From contig NC_020908.1 in the NCBI RefSeq assembly GCF_000155735.2, positions 3,415,001 to 3,479,000 of the forward strand: a stretch of DNA of 64,000 nucleotides, given 5' to 3'. The translations under genes and the position numbers were made by a program. Shown here piece by piece: positions 8,458 to 17,150 of this stretch. How positions within the stretch are numbered: position 1 is the first letter of the stretch; every line of letters begins with the position of its first letter. The notes under the pieces are model-generated. The model did no database searches, was not told where the DNA came from, and saw only the letters and a program-made list of their open reading frames with translations. This stretch comes from Octadecabacter arcticus 238 (GTDB taxonomy: Bacteria > Pseudomonadota > Alphaproteobacteria > Rhodobacterales > Rhodobacteraceae).

Positions 8458-9295
8458 TTGATCGAAAACATCGATCTGCGACATCGTTCCAACTCAAATG
8501 GGAGCGATGCCTTGAGTGAAAATGTTGGAACCGACAGCATGACAGCCCTTCAGCAGTCGCTTAGGAATCGCAGCGCCGAATTTGCCGCAAACCCGCTTTT
8601 GTCCAATGGTGGGCGGATCATGAACATACACGATCCCGACCGCTATGGCTGGGCAAACGTGCGCAATGCGGCTGAGCGCGATGGGCTTGTCGGATTGACG
8701 ATGTTCGCTCATGATACAATCTTGACACGACTTCAATCCATGTTTGGCGCAGACGCCGACCTTCCCTTTTGGCAGGCCTTCACCGGTGAACCGGACGATG
8801 TCTTGCCAGCCTGTGAAGCGGTGCTGAGGGACGTCACCCTGCCGACTGGATGGCGCGTTGAAAGCCACACCAACCCCAACGACGACACGATCCATGCATC
8901 ACGGGCTTTGAACACGCAAACCGGCGTGGCACCTGCTCCGGTCTTTTACCTGCGTGGGGATCATCGATGCTGACCTGTATCTATGATGCTGCGGGGAGAC
9001 TGGCTGCCTGTGCCTCTGCGTCAATGCGCTACCATCCCGAAGGGCCGTTGTCGGGTGGATTTTTGCCGGGGGCGTCTCTGTCAGTCCCGACCAGCGCCGC
9101 AAAGCGCTTGGATCATATGTGAACGCAGCATTGCTGGCCGACAGCCAAAAGGCATTCAACTGGAGATGCGCGCTGGAACAGGCCAAAGTCAACAATGCCG
9201 CGTCGGTCGGTATGATCACGCGGTGTGGCCTTCGCACGGAGAATGGAAAAGTAACGGTCATCATCAACCTGACCTGCAGCGACGTGACACGCTGA
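8458..9295 (+). pseudogene. GNAT-like acetyltransferase gene, frameshifted
   Basis: One protein-like sequence is spread over three frames. The first runs from 8458 to 8973 (SNGGRIMNIHDPDRYGWANVR ... NPNDDTIHASRALNTQTG). A second frame then gives YDAAGRLAACASASMRYHPEGP, and a third gives GGVSVSPDQRRKALGSYVNA through MITRCGLRTENGKVTV to TGA 9293-9295. The SVSPDQRRKALGSYVNAALL segment resembles motif A of GNAT acyltransferases. At least two indels are needed to explain the frame changes. The true start is uncertain. Confidence 0.65.
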
Positions 9296-9533
9296 CCTAT
9301 CGCGACATTGCCGCCGGCTTTTACGCCGACGTTCCGGACTTGGCGCTGACCTGCGCTGTTCTGGAAGCCATGTGATTTTCGTTTGGACATTTACAGGGCA
9401 TGACACAACATCTGGAAATTCTCTGAACATTCGCGGGTGGGAAGAATGGGAAGTCGGCGAGGATCTCAAGGTCGTGTCGTCGAAGGGATGGTTCGACGCC
9501 GAGGTCTATGCGCTTCAGGCAGCAGGACAATAA
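9281..9533 (+). pseudogene. SnoaL/NTF2-like protein remnant (C-terminal part)
   Basis: A frame ending at 9375 encodes TYRDIAAGFYADVPDLALTC. The same fold continues one frame over from 9373 as VIFVWTFTGHDTTSGNSLNI, GWEEWEVGEDLKV and GWFDAEVYA to TAA 9531-9533. These match the last two-thirds of SnoaL-like NTF2 proteins. The N-terminus is missing or fused to the tail of the preceding relic, and an indel lies near 9371. Confidence 0.6.
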
Positions 9534-9602
9534 ACATTGCATACCATGCAATCTTGCAGCCGCTAACATTTTGTCTGTGTCACTTAGCGTAGCAAACGAA
9601 CG

Positions 9603-10035
9603 ATGGTCAGCATCGCAGACATTAACCCACTCCTGCCTGAATTGATTGCCTGGCTGCACGATTTTCATACGCACCCCGAACTCACCTTCGATGTTCATCG
9701 AACCGCCGCTCTGGTCGCGGAACACTTGTCCGCAATGGGTGTCGACGAGGTTGTGACGGGGATTGGCAAAACCGGCGTTGTCGGTGTCATTCGCGGTGCC
9801 GCAACCGCCAGCGAGCGCGTGATCGGGCTGCGGGCAGATTTGGACGCACTTCCCATGCAGGAACAGACCACCCTGCCCCATGCCTTCCAAGATCGAAGGG
9901 CGCATGCACGCCTGCGATCACGATGGCCATACGACAATGTTGTTGGGCACGGCGCGGTATCTGTGTGACCACAGAGAGTGTGACGGGACCCTGATCCTGA
10001 TTTTTCAACTCGCCGAAGAGGCCGAAAACGTGAAT
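9603..10035 (+). pseudogene. M20-family amidohydrolase (hippurate hydrolase-like), truncated
   Basis: The ATG-started frame at 9603 has the M20 N-terminus ([31 protein letters not shown]). It shifts frame near 9880-9890 into [22 protein letters not shown] and [11 protein letters not shown], then homology stops at about 10035. Intact members are about 385 residues, so roughly 60 percent is gone. The conserved RMHACGHDGH metal motif also has Gly replaced by Asp. It cannot encode an active peptidase. Confidence 0.8.
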
Positions 10036-10138
10036 ACGCCCATGCTTACAGGGCCAATGTGCGTGACAGACACCCAAGGGGGGAGGGACCAGCAACACAT
10101 CTTCAACTTTACAATTTGTCACGCTATCCGTCTTGCCG

Positions 10139-10996
10139 CTATCTTGGTGCGGCCTTGAGGCATTTCAACATGGCCTGCACCTTTTGCGTCCGGTGCAGAT
10201 CAACGTGGGTCAAAAGCAAAGTGGGCACAGACCACGTCTTTTTTTGTCCCAAAACAGCATGAAAACCGCCACGATTTTGCGCCTCGTAGTCCCCCATGCC
10301 AACGCCTGCCAACATTGCCTCATTGATCACCCAGACATCACGAGACGACATCGCAATCATCTCGGGCCTGATATGGTCCGTGACCCACGGCCCAAATAGC
10401 AACCCGCGCCCCTGCTCCTTTGGAACCACAAACTTATGTCCCGCGAGGTCGTCAATGCCGCTCGGCAATCCATGCCGCTGAACATAGCGGTCATGGGCAT
10501 AAAGGCGAAAGCCAACCCGCGCAAAACTGCTGACCACGTAGTCTGGATGATCAGGCTTTGGCCCCACCCTTAATGCAATATGCGCCTCGCCATATTCAAG
10601 CCGGGCAAGGTCTTCGCTGGCGTCAATCGTCACCACGCCGTGCAGGTTTTGGTCCCTGAAGTCTGCGACTTGCCCCATCAGCAGGCTCGCAAAAGGTGCG
10701 AGGATCGTCAGTTTGATTTCACCATCAATCTGGGTCTTTCTGCCCTGCACGCAGCCCGCAAGGTCATCAATGAGGCTTTCGGTCTTTTGCACCACGCGCA
10801 GCACATCTTCGCCAATTTCGGTCAGCGCGTAACCACGCGCGTGCCGAATAAAGATGCGCACCCCAATATCGGCCTCAAGCACATCAATATGCCGGTTCAC
10901 TGTCGCGCGGTGAAATCCTAAAGCCTCAGCCGCAGCACTCACCGTGCCAAGTTTGGCTACTTGATACGCCGTCCGCAATTCTGCCCATTTGTCCAT
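10139..10996 (-). CDS. LysR-family transcriptional regulator
   Basis: 285 residues from ATG 10996. The N-terminal winged HTH ([20 protein letters not shown] ... [20 protein letters not shown]) is followed by a periplasmic-binding-like effector domain. It is divergent from the DoxX-reductase-membrane protein operon starting at 11109, the usual arrangement in which a LysR protein controls the adjacent operon. The inducer is unknown. An upstream ATG at 11011 would add five residues only. Confidence 0.88.
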   Translation of the reverse strand: MDKWAELRTAYQVAKLGTVSAAAEALGFHRATVNRHIDVLEADIGVRIFIRHARGYALTEIGEDVLRVVQKTESLIDDLAGCVQGRKTQIDGEIKLTILAPFASLLMGQVADFRDQNLHGVVTIDASEDLARLEYGEAHIALRVGPKPDHPDYVVSSFARVGFRLYAHDRYVQRHGLPSGIDDLAGHKFVVPKEQGRGLLFGPWVTDHIRPEMIAMSSRDVWVINEAMLAGVGMGDYEAQNRGGFHAVLGQKKTWSVPTLLLTHVDLHRTQKVQAMLKCLKAAPR

Positions 10997-11108
10997 CGTC
11001 GCTATGCTCACTCAGCGCGCATTGAATGCGGATCTATACGCATTGCAGCCAATAAATGTACCGGACATTTATTGTGACAGATCTAATTCAAACAGCGGAG
11101 TCGTCCCT

Positions 11109-11477
11109 TTGATCTATCTCTCTCGTGGTATCCGTATCCTTCTGACATTGGCTTTCGTCGGTGCAGAAGCTGCCAAGCTGGCGGGCGTCGACGTGATGGT
11201 CACCAGCTTCGATCAAATCGGCTTTGGACAAGGATTTCGTTACCTGACAGGGATGATCGAGGTCGCAGGCGCTGTCTTGCTCTGGGTGCCACGCAAGTAC
11301 GTCATCGGGGCCGCACTGTTGGGCGCCACGATGGTCGGTGCTGTCATGACGCATTGGTTCATCCTAGGACCATCCGCGCTGCCCGCCGTGATCCTTGGCC
11401 CGCTCTGCACCGCGGTTCTCTACATTCACCGCGATCAAATCCATGCAATTCTTGGGCGTGCGTCGCCCAACGTTTAA
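11109..11477 (+). CDS. DoxX-family membrane protein
   Basis: 122 residues if translation begins at TTG 11109, which has AGCGGAG at a suitable distance; no ATG fits. Four hydrophobic segments are seen (IRILLTLAFVGAEAAKL, GMIEVAGAVLLWV, VIGAALLGATMVGAVM, ALPAVILGPLCTAVLY), the DoxX pattern. The role of DoxX-like proteins varies, often in thiosulfate or quinone redox. It is the first gene of an operon with a flavin reductase-like gene 11 nt downstream. Confidence 0.8.
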   Translation: MIYLSRGIRILLTLAFVGAEAAKLAGVDVMVTSFDQIGFGQGFRYLTGMIEVAGAVLLWVPRKYVIGAALLGATMVGAVMTHWFILGPSALPAVILGPLCTAVLYIHRDQIHAILGRASPNV

Positions 11478-11488
11478 TCGGAAAACTG

Positions 11489-12079
11489 ATGTCATCGCCC
11501 TCCAAGATTCTCGTTTTTGCAGCAACCAACAGCAGGCAATCCATCAACAAGCGTCTCGCCTTACATGCAGTGACCCTTCTGCAAGATGATCTGCATTCAG
11601 ACGTCGAAATCGACCTTATCGATCTGAACGACTACGAGATGCCAATCTTCAGCCCGGAGCGCGAACGCGCAGGCATTCCGCAGCTGGCACAGGATTTCTA
11701 CGCCAAGATTGGCGCGTAAGATGGTCTGATCATATCATTCGCGGAATACAACGGCAGCCATACAGCGGCGTTTAAGAACATCTTTGACTGGACCAGCCGG
11801 ATCAAAATGCACGTCTTCCAAGACAAACCCACGCTTTTGATGGCCACATCATTGGGTGGGCGCGGTGGGCAAAGCGTTCTGGATGCAGATCTCAACGGCC
11901 TTCCGCATTTTGGCGCAAACATCACCTCATCCTTCAAATTTGGCTCATTTTCTGCGCATTTCGATACGCAAGCAAACCGCATTTCGACACCCGAATTGGC
12001 GGCTGAGCTTTTACAGGCAGTCACTGCCTTCAAAGCTGCTCTCCCTGCCTCCACTCCATCAAAGGAAACCCAATCATGA
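11489..12079 (+). pseudogene. NADPH-dependent FMN reductase-like gene with one in-frame stop
   Basis: From ATG 11489 the frame encodes the flavodoxin-like fold of the NADPH_FMN_red family (KILVFAATNSRQSINKRLA, IDLNDYEMPIFSPE) up to TAA at 11717-11719. It continues in the same frame as DGLIISFAEYNGSHTAAFKN, LLMATSLGGRGGQ and onward to TGA 12077-12079. Apart from the stop every family feature is present. It is either a very recent pseudogene or a read-through case. The downstream gene overlaps by ATGA, so the nonsense codon may also reduce its translation. Confidence 0.85.
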
Positions 12080-12534
12080 TACCGCCCAAGACACCTCTCC
12101 TTTTGAAAATCATCACAGGTCTTTGGGTTATCTGGGGCCTCGTCCATATCTTAGCGGGTGTTATGACGGTGTCACTCGAAACCCCCAATGCCGTGGCAGG
12201 CATCGCCGATGCTGTTGACCTGACATTGCTGGCCGACTCCTATCATGAGGCCGTCGGAGCAGTGATCAACCAACATGGCTTTAACCTTGCATGGATCGTA
12301 ACATTTACGGTCATCGGCGCAGTCTATATCTGGCGCGGCTCGGTGACGGCGATGTTCTTTACGGGCATCGCGGGCGGGTTTGCGGACGTCGGCTCCTTCA
12401 TTTTCCTCGACCTCGGTGGATTTGTAAATTTCGTACCTGGAACGGTCATGACGTTGGTTTCATCTGCCGCCATTGTCCTCAGCCTGATCGCATATCTTGC
12501 AGACCTACGCGGAAAAGCGGACAGCCCCGCATAG
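12076..12534 (+). CDS. Hypothetical integral membrane protein
   Basis: 152 residues with four predicted membrane spans (LLLKIITGLWVIWGLVHILA, LAWIVTFTVIGAVYIW, AMFFTGIAGGFADVGSFIFL, VMTLVSSAAIVLSLIAYL). It is the last gene of the DoxX operon, overlapping the broken reductase by 4 nt. I do not recognise the family. The context suggests a membrane redox or stress function under the divergent LysR regulator. Confidence 0.7.
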   Translation: MIPPKTPLLLKIITGLWVIWGLVHILAGVMTVSLETPNAVAGIADAVDLTLLADSYHEAVGAVINQHGFNLAWIVTFTVIGAVYIWRGSVTAMFFTGIAGGFADVGSFIFLDLGGFVNFVPGTVMTLVSSAAIVLSLIAYLADLRGKADSPA

Positions 12535-12718
12535 GGCCCAGTGAGCTGTGTTTACCGCATGTCAGCAACGGGGCTAACGTTTGATTTCATGAACTAAATT
12601 AGGTTCTCGTTCCAAATCTGTTAGGTTTTTTGGCGTATATCGATTGAAACCACCCTGCACAGAATACGTCGCGCGCTGCGTTGCCCAAAACGCACTTTTC
12701 CGCCCCACCCTCAAGTTT

Positions 12719-12761
12719 GTTCTATCATGAACAGACTTCTCGTGTATGTTCATGTCTGAAC
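12719..12761. promoter_or_regulatory. Paired GTTC-N6-GAAC dyads at the start of the fusion gene
   Basis: Two dyads, TGTTCTATCATGAACA (GTTC at 12719) and TGTTCATGTCTGAACA (GTTC at 12748), have centres 29 bp apart. The second overlaps the first start codon of the winged-helix reading frame. Read on opposite strands they share GTTCATG-N3-GAAC. They are candidate operators for autoregulation by the winged-helix domain encoded immediately downstream. Confidence 0.5.
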
Positions 12762-13162
12762 AAACACCGAGTCGCATACCCATGGCCATGTCGCCCGCTA
12801 AAATCACACCCACGAAGTCGAAAGGCGAGCAAGAGGACCAGATGTTTCGTCTGCTGCGCCAACTCGATGTCGCTCCAGATGCCTCGCAGCGCGTCATGGC
12901 AACGGCGATTGGTGTGTCATTGGGTCGGCTTAATGCATTGCTACGTGCGGCCACAGACACCGGCCTCGTTAATGTCTCTGACCGCGACGGCCCTGATAAG
13001 CGCGCGCGCTTTGCCTATGCGATCACGTCTCGTGGTGGCGCCGAAAAGAACCGGCTCACCGAACAGTTTCTAGCGCGTAAATTCGCTGAATACGACGCGC
13101 TTCACGCCGAACTTACTGGCACATCAACCGGTCTCAACCCTTTAAAAAGTAGGACTAAATTA
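12746..13162 (+). CDS. MarR-type winged-helix domain (EPS-associated family-like), in frame with sulfate-activation enzyme
   Basis: 139 codons from ATG 12746 (alternative ATG 12752), continuous in frame with the downstream enzyme. Residues 30-135 resemble the EPS-associated MarR-type regulators: EDQMFRLLRQLDVAPDASQR, MATAIGVSLGRLNALLRAAT, FAYAITSRGGAEKNRLTE and a C-terminal helix FLARKFAEYDALHAEL. There is no stop between this domain and the ATP sulfurylase. The linker after the helix is about 15 residues. It is either the N-terminal domain of a 709-residue fusion or a separate gene that lost its stop; stop triplets lie in the other two frames of the junction. Confidence 0.65.
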
Positions 13163-14875
13163 ATGCAAACGAACCTTGCTCCCATCCCGGAACTCTTTGT
13201 TTCGTACGACAGCGCCCAGAAACTCAAAGCAGAAGCGGCTGAACTCACCAGCCACGATCTCACTGCGCGCCAGATCTGCGATCTCGAGCTGCTTATGAAT
13301 GGCGGCTTCAACCCGCTTAAGGGTTTCTTAACGCAAGAAGACTACAACGGGGTTGTCGACAATATGCGCATGGCCGACGGCACGCTTTGGCCAATTCCGA
13401 TCAATCTGGACGTCTCTGAGGCAGAAGCAGACACAATCGAAGTCGGCCAAGACATCGCCCTGCGCGACCAAGAAGGCGTGATTCTTGCTACGATGACCGT
13501 GACCGACAAATGGGAGCCGAACAAAGCGCACGAGGCCGAAAAGGTCTTTGGTGCCGACGACGATGCGCACCCGGCGGTGAACTACCTGCACAATCAAGCG
13601 GGCAAAATCTATCTTGGTGGCCCGGTCACTGGCATCCAGCAGCCTGTGCATTACGATTTCCGCGGCAAACGCAACACACCCAACGAACTGCGCGCATTCT
13701 TCCGCAAAATGGGCTGGCGCAAAGTGGTCGCGTTCCAAACACGCAACCCTCTGCACCGCGCACACCAGGAACTGACATTCCGCGCCGCAAAAGAAGCTCA
13801 GGCCAACCTGTTGATCCACCCTGTCGTGGGCCTCACCAAACCCGGTGATGTCGACCACTTCACCCGCGTGCGCTGCTATGAGGCGGTCCTTAACCAATAC
13901 CCCGCGTCCACAACATCGATGTCGCTTCTGAACTTGGCTATGCGCATGGCAGGTCCACGCGAAGCGGTTTGGCATGGTCTGATCCGCAAAAACCACGGCT
14001 GCACGCACTTCATCGTCGGTCGTGACCACGCCGGACCAGGCAACAATTCCAAAGGCGAAGATTTCTACGGCCCATACGAAGCACAGGACCTGTTTCGCGA
14101 GCATCAAGAAGAAATGGGCATCGAAATGGTCGATTTCAAACACATGGTTTGGGTCGCAGAGCGCGCACAATATGAGGCGATGGACGAGATCAAAGACAAA
14201 GAAAACGTCACGATCCTCAACATATCCGGCACCGAACTGCGCCGCCGTTTGTCCGAAGGTCTGGAAATCCCCGAATGGTTTTCCTTCCCCGAAGTCGTCA
14301 AAGAACTGCGCCGCACGAAACCACCACGGGCCAAGCAGGGTTTCACCGTCTTCTTCACTGGCTTTTCCGGCTCCGGCAAATCCACCATTGCGAACGCCTT
14401 AATGGTTAAGCTGATGGAAATGGGTGGCCGTCCGGTTACGTTGCTTGATGGCGATATCGTTCGCAAGAACCTGTCTTCCGAGCTTGGCTTCAGCAAGGAA
14501 CACCGCGACCTGAACATCCGTCGCATTGGCTATGTTGCGTCCGAGATCACCAAAAACGGCGGCATCGCAATTTGCGCCCCCATCGCGCCCTACGCCGTGA
14601 CCCGTCGCGCCGTGCGCGAAGACGTCGAAGCCTTTGGTGCCTTCATCGAAATCCACGTCGCCACATCTATTGAGGAATGCGAAAAGCGTGATCGTAAAGG
14701 TTTCTACAAGCTCGCCCGCGAAGGCAAGATCAAGGAATTCACTGGCATTTCAGACCCCTACGATGTGCCGAAGACCCCTGAGTTGAGCGTGCAGACAGAG
14801 AACATTGACGTCGACAACTGTGCGCATCAGGTGATTTTGAAGCTTGAAAGCATGGGACTTATCGCAGCCGACTAA
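13163..14875 (+). CDS. Bifunctional ATP sulfurylase / APS kinase
   Basis: 570 residues from the internal ATG 13163, which has AGGA 8 nt upstream and gives the normal family N-terminus (NLAPIPELFVSYDSAQKLK). The ATP sulfurylase part has QTRNPLHRAHQELTFRA and GRDHAGP. The C-terminal APS kinase part has the P-loop GFSGSGKST, then LLDGDIVRKNLSSELGFS. Together they convert sulfate to APS and then PAPS in the cytoplasm. The frame is open upstream into a winged-helix domain, giving a possible 709-residue product. Both products may be made. Confidence 0.93.
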   Translation: MQTNLAPIPELFVSYDSAQKLKAEAAELTSHDLTARQICDLELLMNGGFNPLKGFLTQEDYNGVVDNMRMADGTLWPIPINLDVSEAEADTIEVGQDIALRDQEGVILATMTVTDKWEPNKAHEAEKVFGADDDAHPAVNYLHNQAGKIYLGGPVTGIQQPVHYDFRGKRNTPNELRAFFRKMGWRKVVAFQTRNPLHRAHQELTFRAAKEAQANLLIHPVVGLTKPGDVDHFTRVRCYEAVLNQYPASTTSMSLLNLAMRMAGPREAVWHGLIRKNHGCTHFIVGRDHAGPGNNSKGEDFYGPYEAQDLFREHQEEMGIEMVDFKHMVWVAERAQYEAMDEIKDKENVTILNISGTELRRRLSEGLEIPEWFSFPEVVKELRRTKPPRAKQGFTVFFTGFSGSGKSTIANALMVKLMEMGGRPVTLLDGDIVRKNLSSELGFSKEHRDLNIRRIGYVASEITKNGGIAICAPIAPYAVTRRAVREDVEAFGAFIEIHVATSIEECEKRDRKGFYKLAREGKIKEFTGISDPYDVPKTPELSVQTENIDVDNCAHQVILKLESMGLIAAD

Positions 14876-14890
14876 GCCTTAGGCGTCTTC

Positions 14891-14933
14891 GGTTGGTGGA
14901 CGGGATTTGCATCGCAAATCCCGTCCACCAACC
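14891..14933. terminator. Perfect 20-bp stem hairpin between convergent genes
   Basis: The sequence at 14891-14910 is the exact reverse complement of 14914-14933, with a 3-nt ATC loop. It lies 15 nt after the sulfurylase/kinase stop and 8 nt before the stop of the convergent deacylase gene. It has no T-run on either strand. The position suggests a bidirectional transcript end or mRNA-stabilising hairpin. Confidence 0.7.
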
Positions 14934-14941
14934 AAAACAAT

Positions 14942-15982
14942 TTAGATTATTTCGTCCTCATCAAACAACGGCGACGTCTCTAACTGCGACGCCAAATCCT
15001 CGACCGCCCCCGCAGGATCATCATGAACCACCTGGGCCAAATGAAAAACCGCGTCGCCTTCGTTCACGACAGGCATCACCGCGCGGCCAATGATGATTCC
15101 CGCAGACGGGGCCAGTAAATCAACCTCGACCTCGCCGAACGGGTCAGAAATTGACGCCAAGACATCGCCTTGTGCAACCACATCACCATCACCGCGATAG
15201 GTCCGCAACAACCCGCCCGCTGGCGCGCGCAGCCACTTGCTCGATTCACAATACAGCGGTTTGGCCCGCGCCTTGGCGATGCCTTTTGCAGGCAACATGT
15301 TCATACTGCGCAACACCCGCAGGATACCCGCAACCCCCGCACGCGCTGCCATTTCGTCAAATCGCAGCCCCTCACCCGCCTCGTAGAGCAATACATCAAC
15401 GCCCACCTCTTTCGCGGTCGCACGCAGGCTGCCCTCGCGCAGGGGTGACGCCAAGATAACCGGTGCGCCAAACGCCTCGGCCAGTTCTAGCGTACGCGGA
15501 TTGTCGGTGCTGATGCGCATTTGCGGCAGGTTGGTGCGATGAATGGCCGCCGAATGCAGATCAATCCCGAGATCGCAGCGCTTTACCACTTTGCCAAGAA
15601 ATATCGCCGCCAATCGCGACGCCAAAGATCCCTCGCTCGCCCCCGGAAAGGACCGGTTCAGATCACGGCGATCCGGCAAATATCGTGACCGGTTGTGAAA
15701 CCCGAATGCGTTCACAATCGGCACCACCATCAACGTTCCCCGCAGATTTTCGAGCAGGTCTGATTGCAACATGCGACGCACAATTTCCACGCCCATGACC
15801 TCATCACCGTGCACGGCGGCACTTACAAAGACTGTCGGGCCCGCACGTTTTCCGTGGATCACATGGACCCTCAAACTAACAGGCGTGTGATCTGACAGGG
15901 TTGAAACGGGCACATCGACCGTGCGGCGTGTGCCTCCCTCGATGACATCTCCGGCGAATTTGAATGGTTTGCGATGGGGCAT
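14942..15982 (-). CDS. Succinylglutamate desuccinylase/aspartoacylase-family (M14-type) deacylase
   Basis: 346 residues. The zinc-binding His-x-x-Glu is HGDE at 58-61 and the third ligand is in GIDLHSAA near 150; RRDLNRSFPG matches the substrate-binding region. The C-terminal third is a beta-rich barrel-like module (GDVLASISDPFGEVEVDLLA) shared with DoeB-like deacylases. The substrate cannot be read from the sequence. It is a distant relative of the ectoine deacetylase at 45907-46899 but stands alone, convergent with the sulfate-activation gene. Confidence 0.85.
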   Translation of the reverse strand: MPHRKPFKFAGDVIEGGTRRTVDVPVSTLSDHTPVSLRVHVIHGKRAGPTVFVSAAVHGDEVMGVEIVRRMLQSDLLENLRGTLMVVPIVNAFGFHNRSRYLPDRRDLNRSFPGASEGSLASRLAAIFLGKVVKRCDLGIDLHSAAIHRTNLPQMRISTDNPRTLELAEAFGAPVILASPLREGSLRATAKEVGVDVLLYEAGEGLRFDEMAARAGVAGILRVLRSMNMLPAKGIAKARAKPLYCESSKWLRAPAGGLLRTYRGDGDVVAQGDVLASISDPFGEVEVDLLAPSAGIIIGRAVMPVVNEGDAVFHLAQVVHDDPAGAVEDLASQLETSPLFDEDEII

Positions 15983-16037
15983 ACGACGTCCTTTGGCTGA
16001 CCGGCCTTCGCCGCAAATAGCCCTACAAATTCAAATA

Positions 16038-16274
16038 CTAGTGGACCGTAACGGGAAGCATATCGTTTCGGCGCGCCAGCGTGAACGCCATTTCGCGATC
16101 CGCCACCAACGCCAATTGCTGACCGTTGCTGTCATGCACCGCAAACAATTGTTCGCGATTTCCAGCCGCTTCACGCAGATCATCGGACAAACCCGACACA
16201 TCAACGGATTTCACATAGACGACACGGTCGCCCTTGTTTTCGCCCAATTTTGAAAAATCGAATTTGGTATCCAT
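16038..16274 (-). CDS. DUF1150 family protein
   Basis: 78 residues (VVYVKSVDVSGLSDDLREAA, LFAVHDSNGQQLALVADREM AF-type ending). This matches the DUF1150 family found next to small heat-shock proteins in alphaproteobacteria. It starts 3 nt after the hsp20 stop and so is almost certainly co-transcribed. The function is unknown. Confidence 0.85.
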   Translation of the reverse strand: MDTKFDFSKLGENKGDRVVYVKSVDVSGLSDDLREAAGNREQLFAVHDSNGQQLALVADREMAFTLARRNDMLPVTVH

Positions 16275-16277
16275 GAC

Positions 16278-16691
16278 TTAGCCCTTCCTGATGTTAATCG
16301 TTTGAACCACTGAATCCGGAACTGATCGGGTCAGATCCACGTGCAGCAGCCCGTTTTCCGTAATCGCCTCACCGACATCGACCCCTTCGGCCAACACGAA
16401 TGAGCGTTGAAATTGCCGCGCCGCAATGCCGCGATGCAGGAACACACGCCCGTCGCTGTCATCACTTTGACGGCCGCGGATCACCAGCTGGTTGTCTTCA
16501 ACGGTGATGGCCAATTCGTCGTCCGCAAACCCCGCGACGGCCAGCGTGATACGGTAGGACGTGGCGGATGATTGTTCAATATTATAGGGTGGATAGCCAT
16601 CATTGCCGGATTTGGCGGTCCGCTCGACCAGCCTCTCCAACTCTTCAAAGCCAAGTAGGAACGGATGCGTTCCCAAGGTCAATTTTGTCAT
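16278..16691 (-). CDS. Hsp20-family small heat-shock protein
   Basis: 137 residues from ATG 16691, which has AAGGA 9 nt upstream; an upstream alternative start has no such site. It contains an alpha-crystallin domain: TSYRITLAVAGFADDELAI, DNQLVIRGRQ, FLHRGIAARQFQRSFVLAEG and NGLLHVDLTRSVP. It binds unfolding proteins in the cytoplasm without ATP. It forms an operon with DUF1150. No CIRCE or ROSE-like element was identified upstream by eye. Confidence 0.92.
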   Translation of the reverse strand: MTKLTLGTHPFLLGFEELERLVERTAKSGNDGYPPYNIEQSSATSYRITLAVAGFADDELAITVEDNQLVIRGRQSDDSDGRVFLHRGIAARQFQRSFVLAEGVDVGEAITENGLLHVDLTRSVPDSVVQTINIRKG

Positions 16692-16877
16692 ACGACACGT
16701 CCTTAATTCAAGCGACAGTCTGCCATCTGGCCCCGTTTTGGCGACCACAAATAAAATATGGGGATCATTTGATTGGCTTGCAAGTCCGCACTGAGCGGTT
16801 TCCCTTTGTAAAATGTGAGTTTGCGCTTACGTTCTGGTCTCTGGGGCACTCGTCACAACAATAAGATCGGATTCAGA

Positions 16878-17096
16878 ATGAACAGCAGCGCGCGCATGGA
16901 ACAGCTTGATGTCTTGCGCATCCAGCTTGGTGTATTTCGCCAAGAACACCGTGATCTGGATGATGCGATCCACGCGCTTCAGGACACGGGCAAGGCCGAC
17001 ATGTTGACGATAAAGCGCCTCAAAAAGCAAAAATTATCCCTGAAAGACCGGATCGCCGTTCTCGAAGACTGGATTGTTCCGGATATCACGGCCTGA
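16878..17096 (+). CDS. YdcH/DUF465-family small coiled-coil protein
   Basis: 72 residues. The pattern LGVFRQEHRDLDDAIHALQ followed by KADMLTIKRLKKQKLSLKDR is the two-helix, highly charged signature of DUF465 (YdcH) proteins. The function of the family is not established. It lies 54 nt upstream of purE and may be co-transcribed with it. Confidence 0.8.
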   Translation: MNSSARMEQLDVLRIQLGVFRQEHRDLDDAIHALQDTGKADMLTIKRLKKQKLSLKDRIAVLEDWIVPDITA

Positions 17097-17150
17097 TTGC
17101 ACCCCGCTGTCGCCACGCTATAAAGCCCCCTCACGATGAAAGGCGCAGAT

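Noticed and set aside
12719..12761. LexA (SOS) box
   Set aside because: The alphaproteobacterial LexA site is a direct repeat GTTC-N7-GTTC; here the half-sites are inverted with 6-nt spacing.
13328..14170. A 280-codon minus-strand frame inside the ATP sulfurylase region
   Set aside because: It is a shadow of the conserved enzyme on the plus strand; the Cys/Val-rich translation matches no family.
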